In this document: piece after piece, positions 44,291 to 52,825 of the stretch | Layout: each line of letters opens with the position of its first letter | Numbering within the stretch: position 1 is the stretch's first letter | Source of the DNA: Paraburkholderia antibiotica | GTDB lineage: Bacteria > Pseudomonadota > Gammaproteobacteria > Burkholderiales > Burkholderiaceae | NCBI RefSeq assembly: GCF_012927125.1 | Contig: NZ_JABBFZ010000025.1 | Location: 26,011 to 90,010, forward strand | Reading direction: 5' to 3' | Length of the DNA: 64,000 nt | Program-made: the position numbers and the translations under genes | The notes under the pieces: generated by a model | Databases searched by the model: none | What the model was told of the DNA's origin: nothing | Seen by the model: only the letters and a program-made list of their open reading frames with translations

Positions 44291-44328
44291 TCGGCGTCGC
44301 CCGCATCGAACCGGCAAACGGGCAATTG

Positions 44329-44368
44329 CGCGCTCCATAGCTCCCCAGATGGCTAGCTATGGAGCGCG
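44329..44368. terminator. 14-bp perfect hairpin after SRPBCC gene
   Basis: CGCGCTCCATAGCT (44329-44342) and AGCTATGGAGCGCG (44355-44368) with a 12-nt loop, 38 bp beyond the stop. Only a short AATTT follows, so Rho-independent termination may be moderate. Confidence 0.7.
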
Positions 44369-44482
44369 TCAATTTCCCGTCGCGCGCCGCACCTCTCCTG
44401 GACACCCGCGAAACGTCCATCAGATACCCATCGGAATGTGCTTCCAACACTCAAAACCCACCCAGGGCAAATGCCCCTTTAC

Positions 44483-44501
44483 ATATCAGGTTGCCTGATA
44501 T
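44483..44501. promoter_or_regulatory. 19-bp palindrome upstream of acyl-CoA dehydrogenase
   Basis: ATATCAGG-TTG-CCTGATAT is a perfect dyad, preceded at 44465-44476 by a smaller dyad GGGCA-AA-TGCCC. It ends about 105 bp before the ATG. Size and symmetry suit a TetR- or MerR-type operator; no such regulator is adjacent. Confidence 0.55.
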
Positions 44502-44605
44502 TAAATGCTGACCTGAAGCCGGGACTGTGGGCGCGTTTAGCGCGTTCGCAGCACGCCGGCCGCGCAACCGCCCCCCGACTTGCCAGCGTTCAGGATCCAG
44601 CCACT

Positions 44606-46441
44606 ATGACGTCTTCTTACCGCGCGCCGCTGCGCGACATGCGCTTCGTTATCGACGAGTGGCTCAATGCCGACACCGTCTGGCGCAACGTACCCGCCTG
44701 GGCCGATCTCGACTCCGCGATGGCCTTGCAGATTCTCGAAGAGGCCGCGCGTTTCGTCGGCGAACAGGTCGCGCCGTTGAACGGTGCCGGCGACCTCGAA
44801 GGCAGCCATTTCGACGGCACTCGCGTGACGATGCCCGCGGGATTTCGCGAGTCGTATCGCGCGTATATCGACGGTGGCTGGCCGGCCCTCGCAATTAGCG
44901 CCGAAGCCGGCGGCCAGGGCTTGCCGCAACTGCTCGAAGTGGCGTTGCACGAAATGCTGGCCGCCGCGAATCACGCGTGGCTGATGTCGCCGGGACTCAC
45001 GCATGGCGCGAGCGCATGCCTGCACGCGCACGGCAGCGAGTCGTTGAAGGCGCATTATCTGCCGAAAATCGCGAGCGGCGAATGGCTGACCACGATGTGT
45101 CTGACGGAGCCACAAGCGGGCACCGATCTCGGTCTGTTGCGCACGAAGGCGGTGCCCGATGCCGAGGTCCGCAGCGAACTCGGCGACGTTTTCCGGATTA
45201 GCGGCAGCAAGATCTTCATTACCGGCGGCGATCACGATCTCACCGACAACATCGTGCATCTGGTGCTGGCACGTTTGCCCGATGCGCCGGCCGGCACGCG
45301 GGGACTGTCGCTGTTTCTGGTGCCGAAGTGGGTCGATCATGCGGGCGCGTCGGAACCGATGCGAAACGGTGTGCATTGCGAGGGCATCGAGAAGAAGATG
45401 GGCCTGAAGGCGAGCCCGACCTGCACGATGCGTTTCGAGCATGCGTTCGGCTGGTTGATCGGTGAACCGCATCGCGGGCTTGCCGCGATGTTCGTGATGA
45501 TGAACGCGGCGCGTTTGCAGGTCGCGATGCAGGGCGTCGCGCACGCCGAGAGTGCGTGGCAACGCGCGGCCGCTTACGCGGGCGAGCGTACGCAGATGCG
45601 TGCCGTTACCACGCCCGCCGATTATGTGGGCGATCCGGCGCAGCCCGCGCCGATCGCGTTGCATCCGGCGATGAGGCGCACGCTGCTCGATCTGCGTTGC
45701 GTGGTCGAAGGCGAACGCGCGATTGGTTTCTGGATTGGCCAGTGGCTCGATATCGCCGCGCATCATCCGGACAAACACGAACGCGCGAAGGCGGACCGCT
45801 TTGCCTCGCTACTGACGCCGGTCGCCAAGGCCTTCTTCACCGCCAATGGTTTTGCGGCGGCATCGAATGCGTTGCAGGTGTTCGGCGGCTATGGCTACAT
45901 TCACGAATATGGAATCGAGCAGGCGGTGCGCGATAGCCGCGTGTCGATGCTGTACGAAGGTACGAACCAGATTCAGGCGATCGATCTGCTGGTGCGAAAA
46001 ACGATTGGCGATCGCGGCGAGAAATTGTGCGAGTTGCTCGCGCACGTGCGCGAAGAAGCCGACGCATGCCAGCGTGCGCAGGCCTTACCTGAAGAACTCG
46101 CGCATGCGGGACAAACACTCGCGGCACTCTGCACGAGCGCCTGGCAAATCACCGAAAAGCTCCTCGAACAAGGCGTTGCCGATAAAGAACTGCCTTATCG
46201 CGTTGCCGACGATTACCTCGCGATGATCGGTTGGCTGCTGCTTGCCTATGCGTGGGCACGGACGCTACGCATTGCCGAAACCGTCGATACGGACGAAAAC
46301 TTCTACGCGGAAAAGCGCGCGACGGCCCGCTATTTCTTCGATTACCGCATTGCCGAATTCGAGCATTGCAGGCAGCTTGTCGAAGCGGGCTGTCGCGCGA
46401 GTCTGCCGTTCCTGAGCATGGAAACCCTGAACGCTCATTGA
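44606..46441 (+). CDS. Acyl-CoA dehydrogenase (DmdC/long AcdA-like C-terminal extension)
   Basis: 611 residues from the ATG with AGGATCCAGCCACT upstream. ACAD domains in order: N-terminal helical (ALQILEEAARFVGEQVAPLN), middle beta with TTMCLTEPQAGTDLGLLRTKA, C-terminal helical with EGTNQIQAIDLLVRKT near 470. A further C-terminal domain (~120 residues, ending ARYFFDYRIAEFEHCRQLV) places it in the ~600-residue subfamily that includes DmdC and many uncharacterised fatty-acyl enzymes. FAD-dependent alpha,beta-dehydrogenation of an acyl-CoA in the cytosol; chain length unknown. Confidence 0.9.
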   Translation: MTSSYRAPLRDMRFVIDEWLNADTVWRNVPAWADLDSAMALQILEEAARFVGEQVAPLNGAGDLEGSHFDGTRVTMPAGFRESYRAYIDGGWPALAISAEAGGQGLPQLLEVALHEMLAAANHAWLMSPGLTHGASACLHAHGSESLKAHYLPKIASGEWLTTMCLTEPQAGTDLGLLRTKAVPDAEVRSELGDVFRISGSKIFITGGDHDLTDNIVHLVLARLPDAPAGTRGLSLFLVPKWVDHAGASEPMRNGVHCEGIEKKMGLKASPTCTMRFEHAFGWLIGEPHRGLAAMFVMMNAARLQVAMQGVAHAESAWQRAAAYAGERTQMRAVTTPADYVGDPAQPAPIALHPAMRRTLLDLRCVVEGERAIGFWIGQWLDIAAHHPDKHERAKADRFASLLTPVAKAFFTANGFAAASNALQVFGGYGYIHEYGIEQAVRDSRVSMLYEGTNQIQAIDLLVRKTIGDRGEKLCELLAHVREEADACQRAQALPEELAHAGQTLAALCTSAWQITEKLLEQGVADKELPYRVADDYLAMIGWLLLAYAWARTLRIAETVDTDENFYAEKRATARYFFDYRIAEFEHCRQLVEAGCRASLPFLSMETLNAH

Positions 46442-46455
46442 GCGGCACCTGAACG

Positions 46456-46500
46456 CTTGCGGCGGGACGAGCGAATCCTTCGTCGTCCGCTGCCTGCAAG
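46456..46500. terminator. Imperfect long hairpin between convergent genes
   Basis: CTTGC...GCAAG encloses GCGGGACGA...TCGTCGTCCGC, an imperfect stem of about 15 pairs located 15 bp after the acyl-CoA dehydrogenase stop and before the convergent porin end. Likely a shared terminator. Confidence 0.5.
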
Positions 46501-46598
46501 ACGCAAAAAAGCAACGACGCAATGGCGTTCAGACTTTCATTGGCACAAGCATTCGGCGCATCGCAAGCGTCAGACACGTCGGACGCATCACCGACGCA

Positions 46599-47705
46599 TC
46601 AGAACTTGTGACGAATCCCCACGCGCCACAACGCCTGGCGGTTATTCGACGATGCCGCCGTCACGTAGTCCATCTGCGCCCGCGTGCCGCTGCTGCCGTT
46701 CAGGCAGGCGGCCATCGCATACACGTCGGTGCGCTTCGACAGGAAGTAGTCGACCATCAGGTTGACTTGCTGATAACGCGGCTTGTTGCCGGTTGCGCGT
46801 TCGTCGACGTCGGTAAGCGTATAGCCGCCACCCACCTGTAGCGCCGGCGAGATGTAATAGCCGAGCCACGCTTCGTAGTTGTTGAAGTTCACGTTCGCGC
46901 CGTCGAGTCCCGAATGGAACACGGTGCGGGTCGCATTCAGACCGAACTTGAACGAACCGAGAAGATAAGTCGCGCCAAGCCCGTAGATATCCTGGCTAGT
47001 CGCGCTCGGCAAATACTTCGTATACAGCGCGTTTTTCGGCAGCGAATCGTAGACGGCCGCATACGGGCTATTGACGTGCGTATAAGCGGCGGCCGCATAC
47101 AACGGCCCGCCATTGCTGTAATTCGCGCCCACGCTTACGACGCTATAGGTCGAGAACGATCCGGGTTGTCCGCCGAACGAATAGAGCGCGCCCAGATGGA
47201 ACCCGCCGAGACTCGGGCTCTGGTATTTGGCCGCATTGTTCACGCGGAACGTACCGTTCAGATTATCGACGTCGCCCGCATGCGCGAAGTAAATGCCCCA
47301 TTGACCCTGCGCGCTGACCGGCGAGACGTAGTCGGTCATGAACTCGTACTGGCGGCCGAGCGTCAGCGTACCCAAGCGCGAATCGAGGCCCACGTAGGCG
47401 CTGCGGCCGAACAGTCGGCCGTTCTGGCCGAGTACGCCGGTCGACGGATCGAAGCCGTTTTCGAGCACGAAGATCGCGCGCATGCCGCCGCCGAGATCTT
47501 CAGCACCTCGCAGTCCCCAGCGAGAGCCTTGCGATACGCCGCTTTGCATCTGCCAGTTGCTGTGGCCGTTCTGATTGGTCGTATAAGTGAGGCCTTCATC
47601 GACGATGCCGTACAGCGTCACGCTGCTCTGCGCGAATGCCTGGGTTGTCGTGGCGACGCCGGCACAGGCCATCACGGCCGCGGCTAGGGTCCTGGTCTTG
47701 TTCAT
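46599..47705 (-). CDS. Gram-negative trimeric porin (Burkholderia OpcP/OmpC type)
   Basis: 368 residues. A signal peptide (MNKTRTLAAAVMACAGVATT..AFA) is followed by QSSVTLYGIVDEGLTYTTNQ and SRWGLRGAEDLGGGMRAIFVLENGFDP, the standard beta-proteobacterial porin N-terminus, and a C-terminal Phe (VGIRHKF) for BAM recognition. General diffusion of small anionic solutes through the outer membrane. It is divergent from the LysR gene of the nba operon, so it might serve substrate entry for that pathway; inference only. Confidence 0.93.
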   Translation of the reverse strand: MNKTRTLAAAVMACAGVATTTQAFAQSSVTLYGIVDEGLTYTTNQNGHSNWQMQSGVSQGSRWGLRGAEDLGGGMRAIFVLENGFDPSTGVLGQNGRLFGRSAYVGLDSRLGTLTLGRQYEFMTDYVSPVSAQGQWGIYFAHAGDVDNLNGTFRVNNAAKYQSPSLGGFHLGALYSFGGQPGSFSTYSVVSVGANYSNGGPLYAAAAYTHVNSPYAAVYDSLPKNALYTKYLPSATSQDIYGLGATYLLGSFKFGLNATRTVFHSGLDGANVNFNNYEAWLGYYISPALQVGGGYTLTDVDERATGNKPRYQQVNLMVDYFLSKRTDVYAMAACLNGSSGTRAQMDYVTAASSNNRQALWRVGIRHKF

Positions 47706-47933
47706 CGGTTTTCCTGATTATGATCTGCTCGCTTTGAGCTTGATTGACGGGCAACATCGTGGTTGCTGACGGCCTGCTCCGGCAGGCTCGGGCGAAAAGC
47801 ACGTTGAATCTAGAGCGAGCGATGCGGAAAAAATAATGAAAAGACCCGCTGTGGGTAGTCGGAACGGTAATATCTGCGGCGATCCGCGCGTCGTTGCTGG
47901 CGCGCGAATCGCGAACACTGGAGGAGATCGAAC

Positions 47934-48920
47934 ATGAACAAGGACGTACGCCGCCCGCTCGAGCGTGTTCCGGAGCTGTCGCACGTCTCGCTGTCGCGCA
48001 AGCTGAAATTGCAGCAACTGATTCTCGTCGCGAAGGTCATCGACAGCGGCTCGCTGCTGCGCGCGGCAAAAGAACTGGGCATGACGCAGCCGGCGATTAC
48101 CAAGGCCGTGCAGGAACTCGAAGCGTTCTTTAGCGCGCCGCTGTTCGAGCGTACCAATCGCGGCGTGGTGCCGACCGAACTCGGCAAGCTGCTCGGTCGA
48201 CGCGCGAAATCGATGCACACCGAACTGCGCTATCTGACCGACGAAATCAACGCGTTGCAGGGCGGCACGGCCGGACATCTGATCGTTGGCACGTTGATCG
48301 TCGCGTCGGCGCGGCTCCTGCCGATGGCGATCCGGCTGCTGAAGGAACAGGCGCCCGGCATGCTCGTCACTGTGCGCGAAGCGGCCACCGCGCAACTCTT
48401 TCCCGCGCTCGCCACCGGCGATCTGGACATCGTGGTCGGCCGCCTGCCCGAGCGCGAGCTGCCGCTCGCGAGCGCGTTTCCGTTGCAGCATGAGGTGCTT
48501 TTCCAGGAGTCGATCTGCGTCGTGGTCGGCGCGAAGCATGCGCTCGCGCTGCCCGCGCGGCCACGTCTGGCTGATCTCGGGAACCTGCCGTGGATCCTGC
48601 CGCTCGCCGATTCGCCGACGCGGCTGCGCGCGGAACGATTGTTCCAGGACGCTGGCTTGCCGCTGCCGGCGGATCGCGTCGAGTCGCTGTCGATGCTGAC
48701 CAACATCGGCTTGTTGCTCGAGCGCGAGTGCGTGGCGCTGATGCCGCGCGCGGCCGCGCAGCAATTCGTCGACGCCGGTCTGCTCGCGATCATCGATCTG
48801 CGCGAGGCCGCGGATTTCGGCGCGGTCGGCTTCTCGACGCGCGCGGACAGGAAGATCAGTCCGGCCTGCGAGCGCTTTATTGCGTGCCTGCGCGAGAGCG
48901 CCGCACGTATCGCCGAATGA
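47934..48920 (+). CDS. LysR-family regulator (PcaQ/GbpR-like), probable nba operon regulator
   Basis: 328 residues, ACTGGAGGAGATCGAAC upstream. HTH: QLILVAKVIDSGSLLRAAKELGMTQPAITKAVQELE (about 28-62). Substrate-binding region begins GHLIVGTLIVASARLLPMAIRLL. It is transcribed toward the nba operon and divergent from a porin; the first nba gene follows by 172 bp. It likely senses an aromatic acid or ring-cleavage intermediate. The stop lies in a 12-bp tandem repeat giving further in-frame TAA codons. Confidence 0.87.
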   Translation: MNKDVRRPLERVPELSHVSLSRKLKLQQLILVAKVIDSGSLLRAAKELGMTQPAITKAVQELEAFFSAPLFERTNRGVVPTELGKLLGRRAKSMHTELRYLTDEINALQGGTAGHLIVGTLIVASARLLPMAIRLLKEQAPGMLVTVREAATAQLFPALATGDLDIVVGRLPERELPLASAFPLQHEVLFQESICVVVGAKHALALPARPRLADLGNLPWILPLADSPTRLRAERLFQDAGLPLPADRVESLSMLTNIGLLLERECVALMPRAAAQQFVDAGLLAIIDLREAADFGAVGFSTRADRKISPACERFIACLRESAARIAE

Positions 48921-48946
48921 AGCGCTGAATAAAGCGCCGAATAAGC
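48911..48946 (+). repeat. 12-bp tandem repeat spanning the LysR stop codon
   Basis: Units CGCCGAATGAAG (48911-48922), CGCTGAATAAAG (48923-48934) and CGCCGAATAAG (48935-48945). In-frame stops occur at 48918 (TGA), 48930 (TAA) and 48942 (TAA). Confidence 0.65.
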
Positions 48947-49092
48947 CGCTGAACATGGGCCGATGCGACGGCGCACCACGTCGCGCGTGCGGCCTCTGGT
49001 ATAGCGAAATGGAATAGCGGCGAACGAAATCGTTATTATTTTTTATGAAAGCGGCCTTTTAGACTCATTGCATCCGTTCTACGCAGGAATCC

Positions 49093-50598
49093 ATGCAGAT
49101 GAGCTATCCGTTTTCGTTTCCTTCTTCGTCCGCCGTGGGCGCGCCGCCTTTGCTGCGGCATTACATCGGCGGTGAATTCGTCGTAAGCGACGCGCGCTTC
49201 GAGAATCGCAGCCCGGTGACGGGCGAGGTGCTCGCGCTGGTCAGCGAAGCCCGTGCGCCCGAAGTGGATCGCGCGGTCACGGCGGCGCGTGCCGCGCTCG
49301 AAGGTCCGTGGGGCCGCTTCGACGTGCCGCAACGCGCGGCCTTGCTGAACCGCATCGCCGATTGCATCGAACGCCGCTTCGACGATTTCGTCGCGGCCGA
49401 AGTGGCCGATACGGGCCGTCCGGTGCAGCAGGCCCGCACGCTCGATATCGCGCGCGGCGTCGCCAACTTCCGCACCTTCGCGCAACTGATTTCGACCACG
49501 CCGAACGAGATGTTCGAAAGCCGCGCGGTCGACGGCTCCGACCAGTTCAGCTACGTGGTGCGCAAGCCGCTCGGCGTGGTCGGCATCATCTCGCCGTGGA
49601 ACCTGCCGATGCTGCTGATGACGTGGAAAGTCGCGCCGGCGCTTGCAATGGGTAACTGCGTGGTCGTGAAGCCGTCGGAAGAGACGCCTTCGTCGGCAAC
49701 GCTGCTCGCCGAAGTGATGCACGAAGCGGGCGTGCCCGCCGGCGTGTTCAACCTCGTGCACGGCTTCGGGCCGAATTCGGCCGGCGAGGCGCTGACGCAG
49801 CACAAGGACGTGTCGGCGATCACGTTCACCGGCGAATCGCGCACCGGTAGCGCGATCATGAAGGCGGTGGCCGACGATGTGAAGGAAATTTCCTTCGAGC
49901 TCGGCGGCAAGAATGCGGCGGTGGTGTTCGCCGACACGGATTTCGACGCGGCTGTCGAAGGCGTGCGCCGTTCGAGCTTCACCAACGCGGGCCAGGTGTG
50001 CCTGTGTTCGGAGCGCGTGTATGTCGAGCGGCCGATCTTCGAACGTTTCGTCGCGGCGCTGAAGGAGAAGACCGAAGCGATGAAGATCGGCTATCCGGAC
50101 GAAGCGAACGTCGACATGGGTCCGGTGATTTCGCACGGCCATCGCGACAAGGTGCTGTCCTACTACCACCTCGCCGTCGACGAAGGCGCGACGGTCGTGA
50201 CCGGCGGCGGCACGCCGACATTCGGCGACGTGCGCGATGGCGGCGCCTACGTCGAGCCGACCATCCTGACCGGCCTGCCGGACAGCGCGCGCTGCGTGCG
50301 CGAGGAAATCTTCGGACCGGTATGCCACATCGCGCCGTTCGACGCGGAAGACGAAGTGATCGGCCGCGTGAACGACAGCGCGTACGGACTCGCCGCCTGC
50401 GTCTGGACTACCAACCTGGCGCGCGCGCATCGCGTGTCGAGACAGATGCATACCGGCCTCGTGTGGGTCAATACGTGGTTCAGCCGCGATCTGCGCACGC
50501 CGTTCGGCGGCACCAGGCACTCGGGCCTCGGCCGCGAGGGCGGCCGCCATTCGCTCGATTTCTATTCCGAGCTGTCGACCATCTGCGTCAAACTGTGA
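49093..50598 (+). CDS. nbaE: 2-aminomuconic 6-semialdehyde dehydrogenase
   Basis: 501 residues of the aldehyde dehydrogenase fold. NAD-binding GIISPWNLPM and KPSEETPSSA; general-base Glu in FELGGKNAAVVF; catalytic Cys in NAGQVCLCSERVYVER. The end, WVNTWFSRDLRTPFGGTRHSGLGREGG, is characteristic of hydroxymuconic/aminomuconic semialdehyde dehydrogenases. With nbaF, nbaC and nbaD directly downstream, the aminomuconate role is much more likely than the catechol meta-pathway one. It oxidises the aldehyde formed after ACMS decarboxylation to 2-aminomuconate with NAD+. First gene of the operon. Confidence 0.9.
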   Translation: MQMSYPFSFPSSSAVGAPPLLRHYIGGEFVVSDARFENRSPVTGEVLALVSEARAPEVDRAVTAARAALEGPWGRFDVPQRAALLNRIADCIERRFDDFVAAEVADTGRPVQQARTLDIARGVANFRTFAQLISTTPNEMFESRAVDGSDQFSYVVRKPLGVVGIISPWNLPMLLMTWKVAPALAMGNCVVVKPSEETPSSATLLAEVMHEAGVPAGVFNLVHGFGPNSAGEALTQHKDVSAITFTGESRTGSAIMKAVADDVKEISFELGGKNAAVVFADTDFDAAVEGVRRSSFTNAGQVCLCSERVYVERPIFERFVAALKEKTEAMKIGYPDEANVDMGPVISHGHRDKVLSYYHLAVDEGATVVTGGGTPTFGDVRDGGAYVEPTILTGLPDSARCVREEIFGPVCHIAPFDAEDEVIGRVNDSAYGLAACVWTTNLARAHRVSRQMHTGLVWVNTWFSRDLRTPFGGTRHSGLGREGGRHSLDFYSELSTICVKL

Positions 50599-50605
50599 GG
50601 ACGTC

Positions 50606-51022
50606 ATGACCGTTTCTTCCCAACTGCTGCCCGAAAAAGCCCGTCCGCGTGGCGCCTATCCTCATCTGAAGCGCGCCGGCGACTTCCTGTTCGTGTCGGG
50701 CACGAGCTCGCGCCGTTCCGACAACACCATCGCCGGCGCGCAAGCCGACGCGATGGGCACGATGCAGCTCGATATCCGCGAGCAGACGCGCGCGGTGCTC
50801 GATAACATCCGCGACATTCTCGCGACCGAAGGCGCGACGCTGAAGGACGTGGTCGAGATCTGCACGTATCTGGTCAACATGAACGATTTCGGTGGCTATA
50901 ACGCGGTATACGGCGAGTACTTCGACGTCGAAGGTCCCGCTCGCACGACGGTCGCCGTGCACCAGCTTCCGCATCCGCATCTGGCCATCGAAATCAAGGC
51001 GGTCGCCTACAAGCCGCGCTAA
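50606..51022 (+). CDS. nbaF: 2-aminomuconate deaminase (RidA family)
   Basis: 138 residues. RidA/YjgF fold: GDFLFVSGTSSRRSDNTI and VRQ-equivalent VLDNIRDILATEGATLKDVVEICTYLVNMND, ending PHPHLAIEIKAVAYKPR. RidA members in aromatic operons (AmnD, NbaF) hydrolyse 2-aminomuconate to 4-oxalocrotonate plus ammonia. The gene starts 7 bp after nbaE, preceding nbaC. Context decides between this and a general imine deaminase. Confidence 0.9.
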   Translation: MTVSSQLLPEKARPRGAYPHLKRAGDFLFVSGTSSRRSDNTIAGAQADAMGTMQLDIREQTRAVLDNIRDILATEGATLKDVVEICTYLVNMNDFGGYNAVYGEYFDVEGPARTTVAVHQLPHPHLAIEIKAVAYKPR

Positions 51023-51071
51023 GGACGCGCCGCGCCGCCTCGCACGTCATAACATTTGCAGGAGACATCTG

Positions 51072-51605
51072 ATGCCCCGTTTCATGCCGCCGCTCAATCT
51101 GAACCGCTGGATCGACGAGCACGCGCATCTGCTGAAGCCGCCGGTCGGCAATCAGCAGATCTGGCAGGACCGCGACTTCATCGTGACGATCGTTGGCGGT
51201 CCGAACCATCGGACCGACTACCACGACGATCCGAGCGAAGAGTTCTTCTATCAACTGCGCGGCAACGCGTATCTGAACCTGTGGGTCGACGGTAAGAAAG
51301 AACGTGTCGATCTGCGCGAGGGCGATGTGATGCTGCTGCCGCCGCACGTGCGGCACTCGCCGCAGCGTCCGGAAGCGGACAGCGCGTGTCTGGTGATCGA
51401 GCGGCAGCGTCCGGCCGGGCAGACCGACGGCTTCGAATGGTATTGCGACAGCGACGACGGCTGCGGCGGCCTCGTGCATCGCGCGCAAGTGCAACTGATG
51501 AACATCGTGACCGATCTGCCGCCGCTGTTCGACGCGTTCTACAGCGACGAAAAACTCCGCACCTGTCCGCATTGCGGCAAGGTGCATCGCGGCAAGGCGG
51601 CGTAA
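51072..51605 (+). CDS. nbaC: 3-hydroxyanthranilate 3,4-dioxygenase
   Basis: 177 residues from the ATG with AGGAGACATCTG upstream. Cupin with iron ligands visible: His in TDYHDDPSEEFFYQ with the following Glu, and His in PPHVRHSPQRP. The bacterial second iron (rubredoxin-like) site is intact: WYCDSDDGC and CPHCGKVHRG. It opens the ring of 3-hydroxyanthranilate to ACMS using O2. Third gene of the nba cluster, 49 bp after nbaF. Confidence 0.95.
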   Translation: MPRFMPPLNLNRWIDEHAHLLKPPVGNQQIWQDRDFIVTIVGGPNHRTDYHDDPSEEFFYQLRGNAYLNLWVDGKKERVDLREGDVMLLPPHVRHSPQRPEADSACLVIERQRPAGQTDGFEWYCDSDDGCGGLVHRAQVQLMNIVTDLPPLFDAFYSDEKLRTCPHCGKVHRGKAA

Positions 51606-51742
51606 AACGCATGACGCCGGCCTGAAGGCTATCCGGGACCACCCGGGCCGTCACCTGAGAGATGCAGCACCACCCGCGGTCCCGCGCGAGTCGCACGACT
51701 CGCGTGGCGATTCGCGGTCAAAACCTATCCGAGTTCGACAAC

Positions 51743-52756
51743 ATGAAGAAAATCGATATGCACTCGCATTTCTTCCCGCGCATTGGGCGGGAAGACGCGA
51801 GCCGGCTGGATGCATCCAGCGCACCGTGGCTGCAGATCGACGCGAGCGGCGAGACCGGCAACATCATGGTCGGCGACCGGAGTTTCCGTCCGGTGCGCGA
51901 GGCGCTGTGGAATCCGGTCGCGCGTATCGAGGAACTCGATCGCGTCGGCGTGGCTGCACAGATCATCTGCGCGACGCCGATCATGTTCGGCTACCGCTAT
52001 GAAGCGCGCGCGGCGGCCGATTGGGCCGCGAAGATGAACGACCTCGCACTCGAGCATTGCGCGTACAACCCGAACCGCCTGAAGGCGCTCGCACAGGTGC
52101 CGCTGCAGGACGTCGAACTCGCGTGCCGCGAGGCGAGCCGCGCCAAGGCGGCCGGCCACGTCGGCGTGCAGATCGGCAATCACCTCGGCCCGCGCGATCT
52201 CGACGACGAACACCTGGTGAGCTTCCTCACCCATTGCGCGCTCGAAAACATTCCGGTGCTCGTGCATCCGTGGGACATGATGACCGACGGCCGCATGAAG
52301 CAGTGGATGCTGCCGTGGCTCGTCGCGATGCCGGCGGAAACGCAGCTCGGCATTCTGTCGCTGATCCTGTCCGGCGCATTCGAACGGATTCCGCGCTCGC
52401 TGAAACTCGCATTCGCGCATGGTGGCGGCAGCTTCGCGTTCCTGCTCGGCCGCGTCGACAACGCATGGCGTTGCCGCGACATCGTGCGCAAGGATTGCCC
52501 GCGTCCGCCGTCGGAATACGTCGATCGCTTCTACGTCGACAGCGCGGTGTTCGATTCGCGCGCGCTGCGTCTGCTCGTCGAAGTGATGGGCGCCGAGCGA
52601 GTGATGCTCGGCTCCGATCATCCGTTCCCGCTCGGCGAACAACAGATCGGCGCGCTCGTGACCGGCAGCGAATGGCTCGACGAGCAGCAACGCAGCCGCA
52701 TCTGCGCGGGCAACGCCGCGCACTTCTTCGACATCGATCTGGAACGCGCCGTTTAA
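51743..52756 (+). CDS. nbaD: 2-amino-3-carboxymuconate 6-semialdehyde decarboxylase (ACMSD)
   Basis: 337 residues from MKKIDMHSHFFP. The amidohydrolase-type zinc site is visible: HSH at 8-10, VLVHPWDMMT (His near 174), FAHGGGSFAFLLGR (His near 225), and GSDHPFP (Asp near 292). It decarboxylates ACMS to 2-aminomuconic semialdehyde, preventing spontaneous cyclisation to quinolinate. A ~27-codon open extension upstream is not family-like. It follows nbaC by 137 bp. Confidence 0.95.
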   Translation: MKKIDMHSHFFPRIGREDASRLDASSAPWLQIDASGETGNIMVGDRSFRPVREALWNPVARIEELDRVGVAAQIICATPIMFGYRYEARAAADWAAKMNDLALEHCAYNPNRLKALAQVPLQDVELACREASRAKAAGHVGVQIGNHLGPRDLDDEHLVSFLTHCALENIPVLVHPWDMMTDGRMKQWMLPWLVAMPAETQLGILSLILSGAFERIPRSLKLAFAHGGGSFAFLLGRVDNAWRCRDIVRKDCPRPPSEYVDRFYVDSAVFDSRALRLLVEVMGAERVMLGSDHPFPLGEQQIGALVTGSEWLDEQQRSRICAGNAAHFFDIDLERAV

Positions 52757-52825
52757 GCGCATTCGACGCGCCCGCTTTTCCGTACGACCCGACTCACATA
52801 TCAATAGCTTGCTGGGGACAATGTC

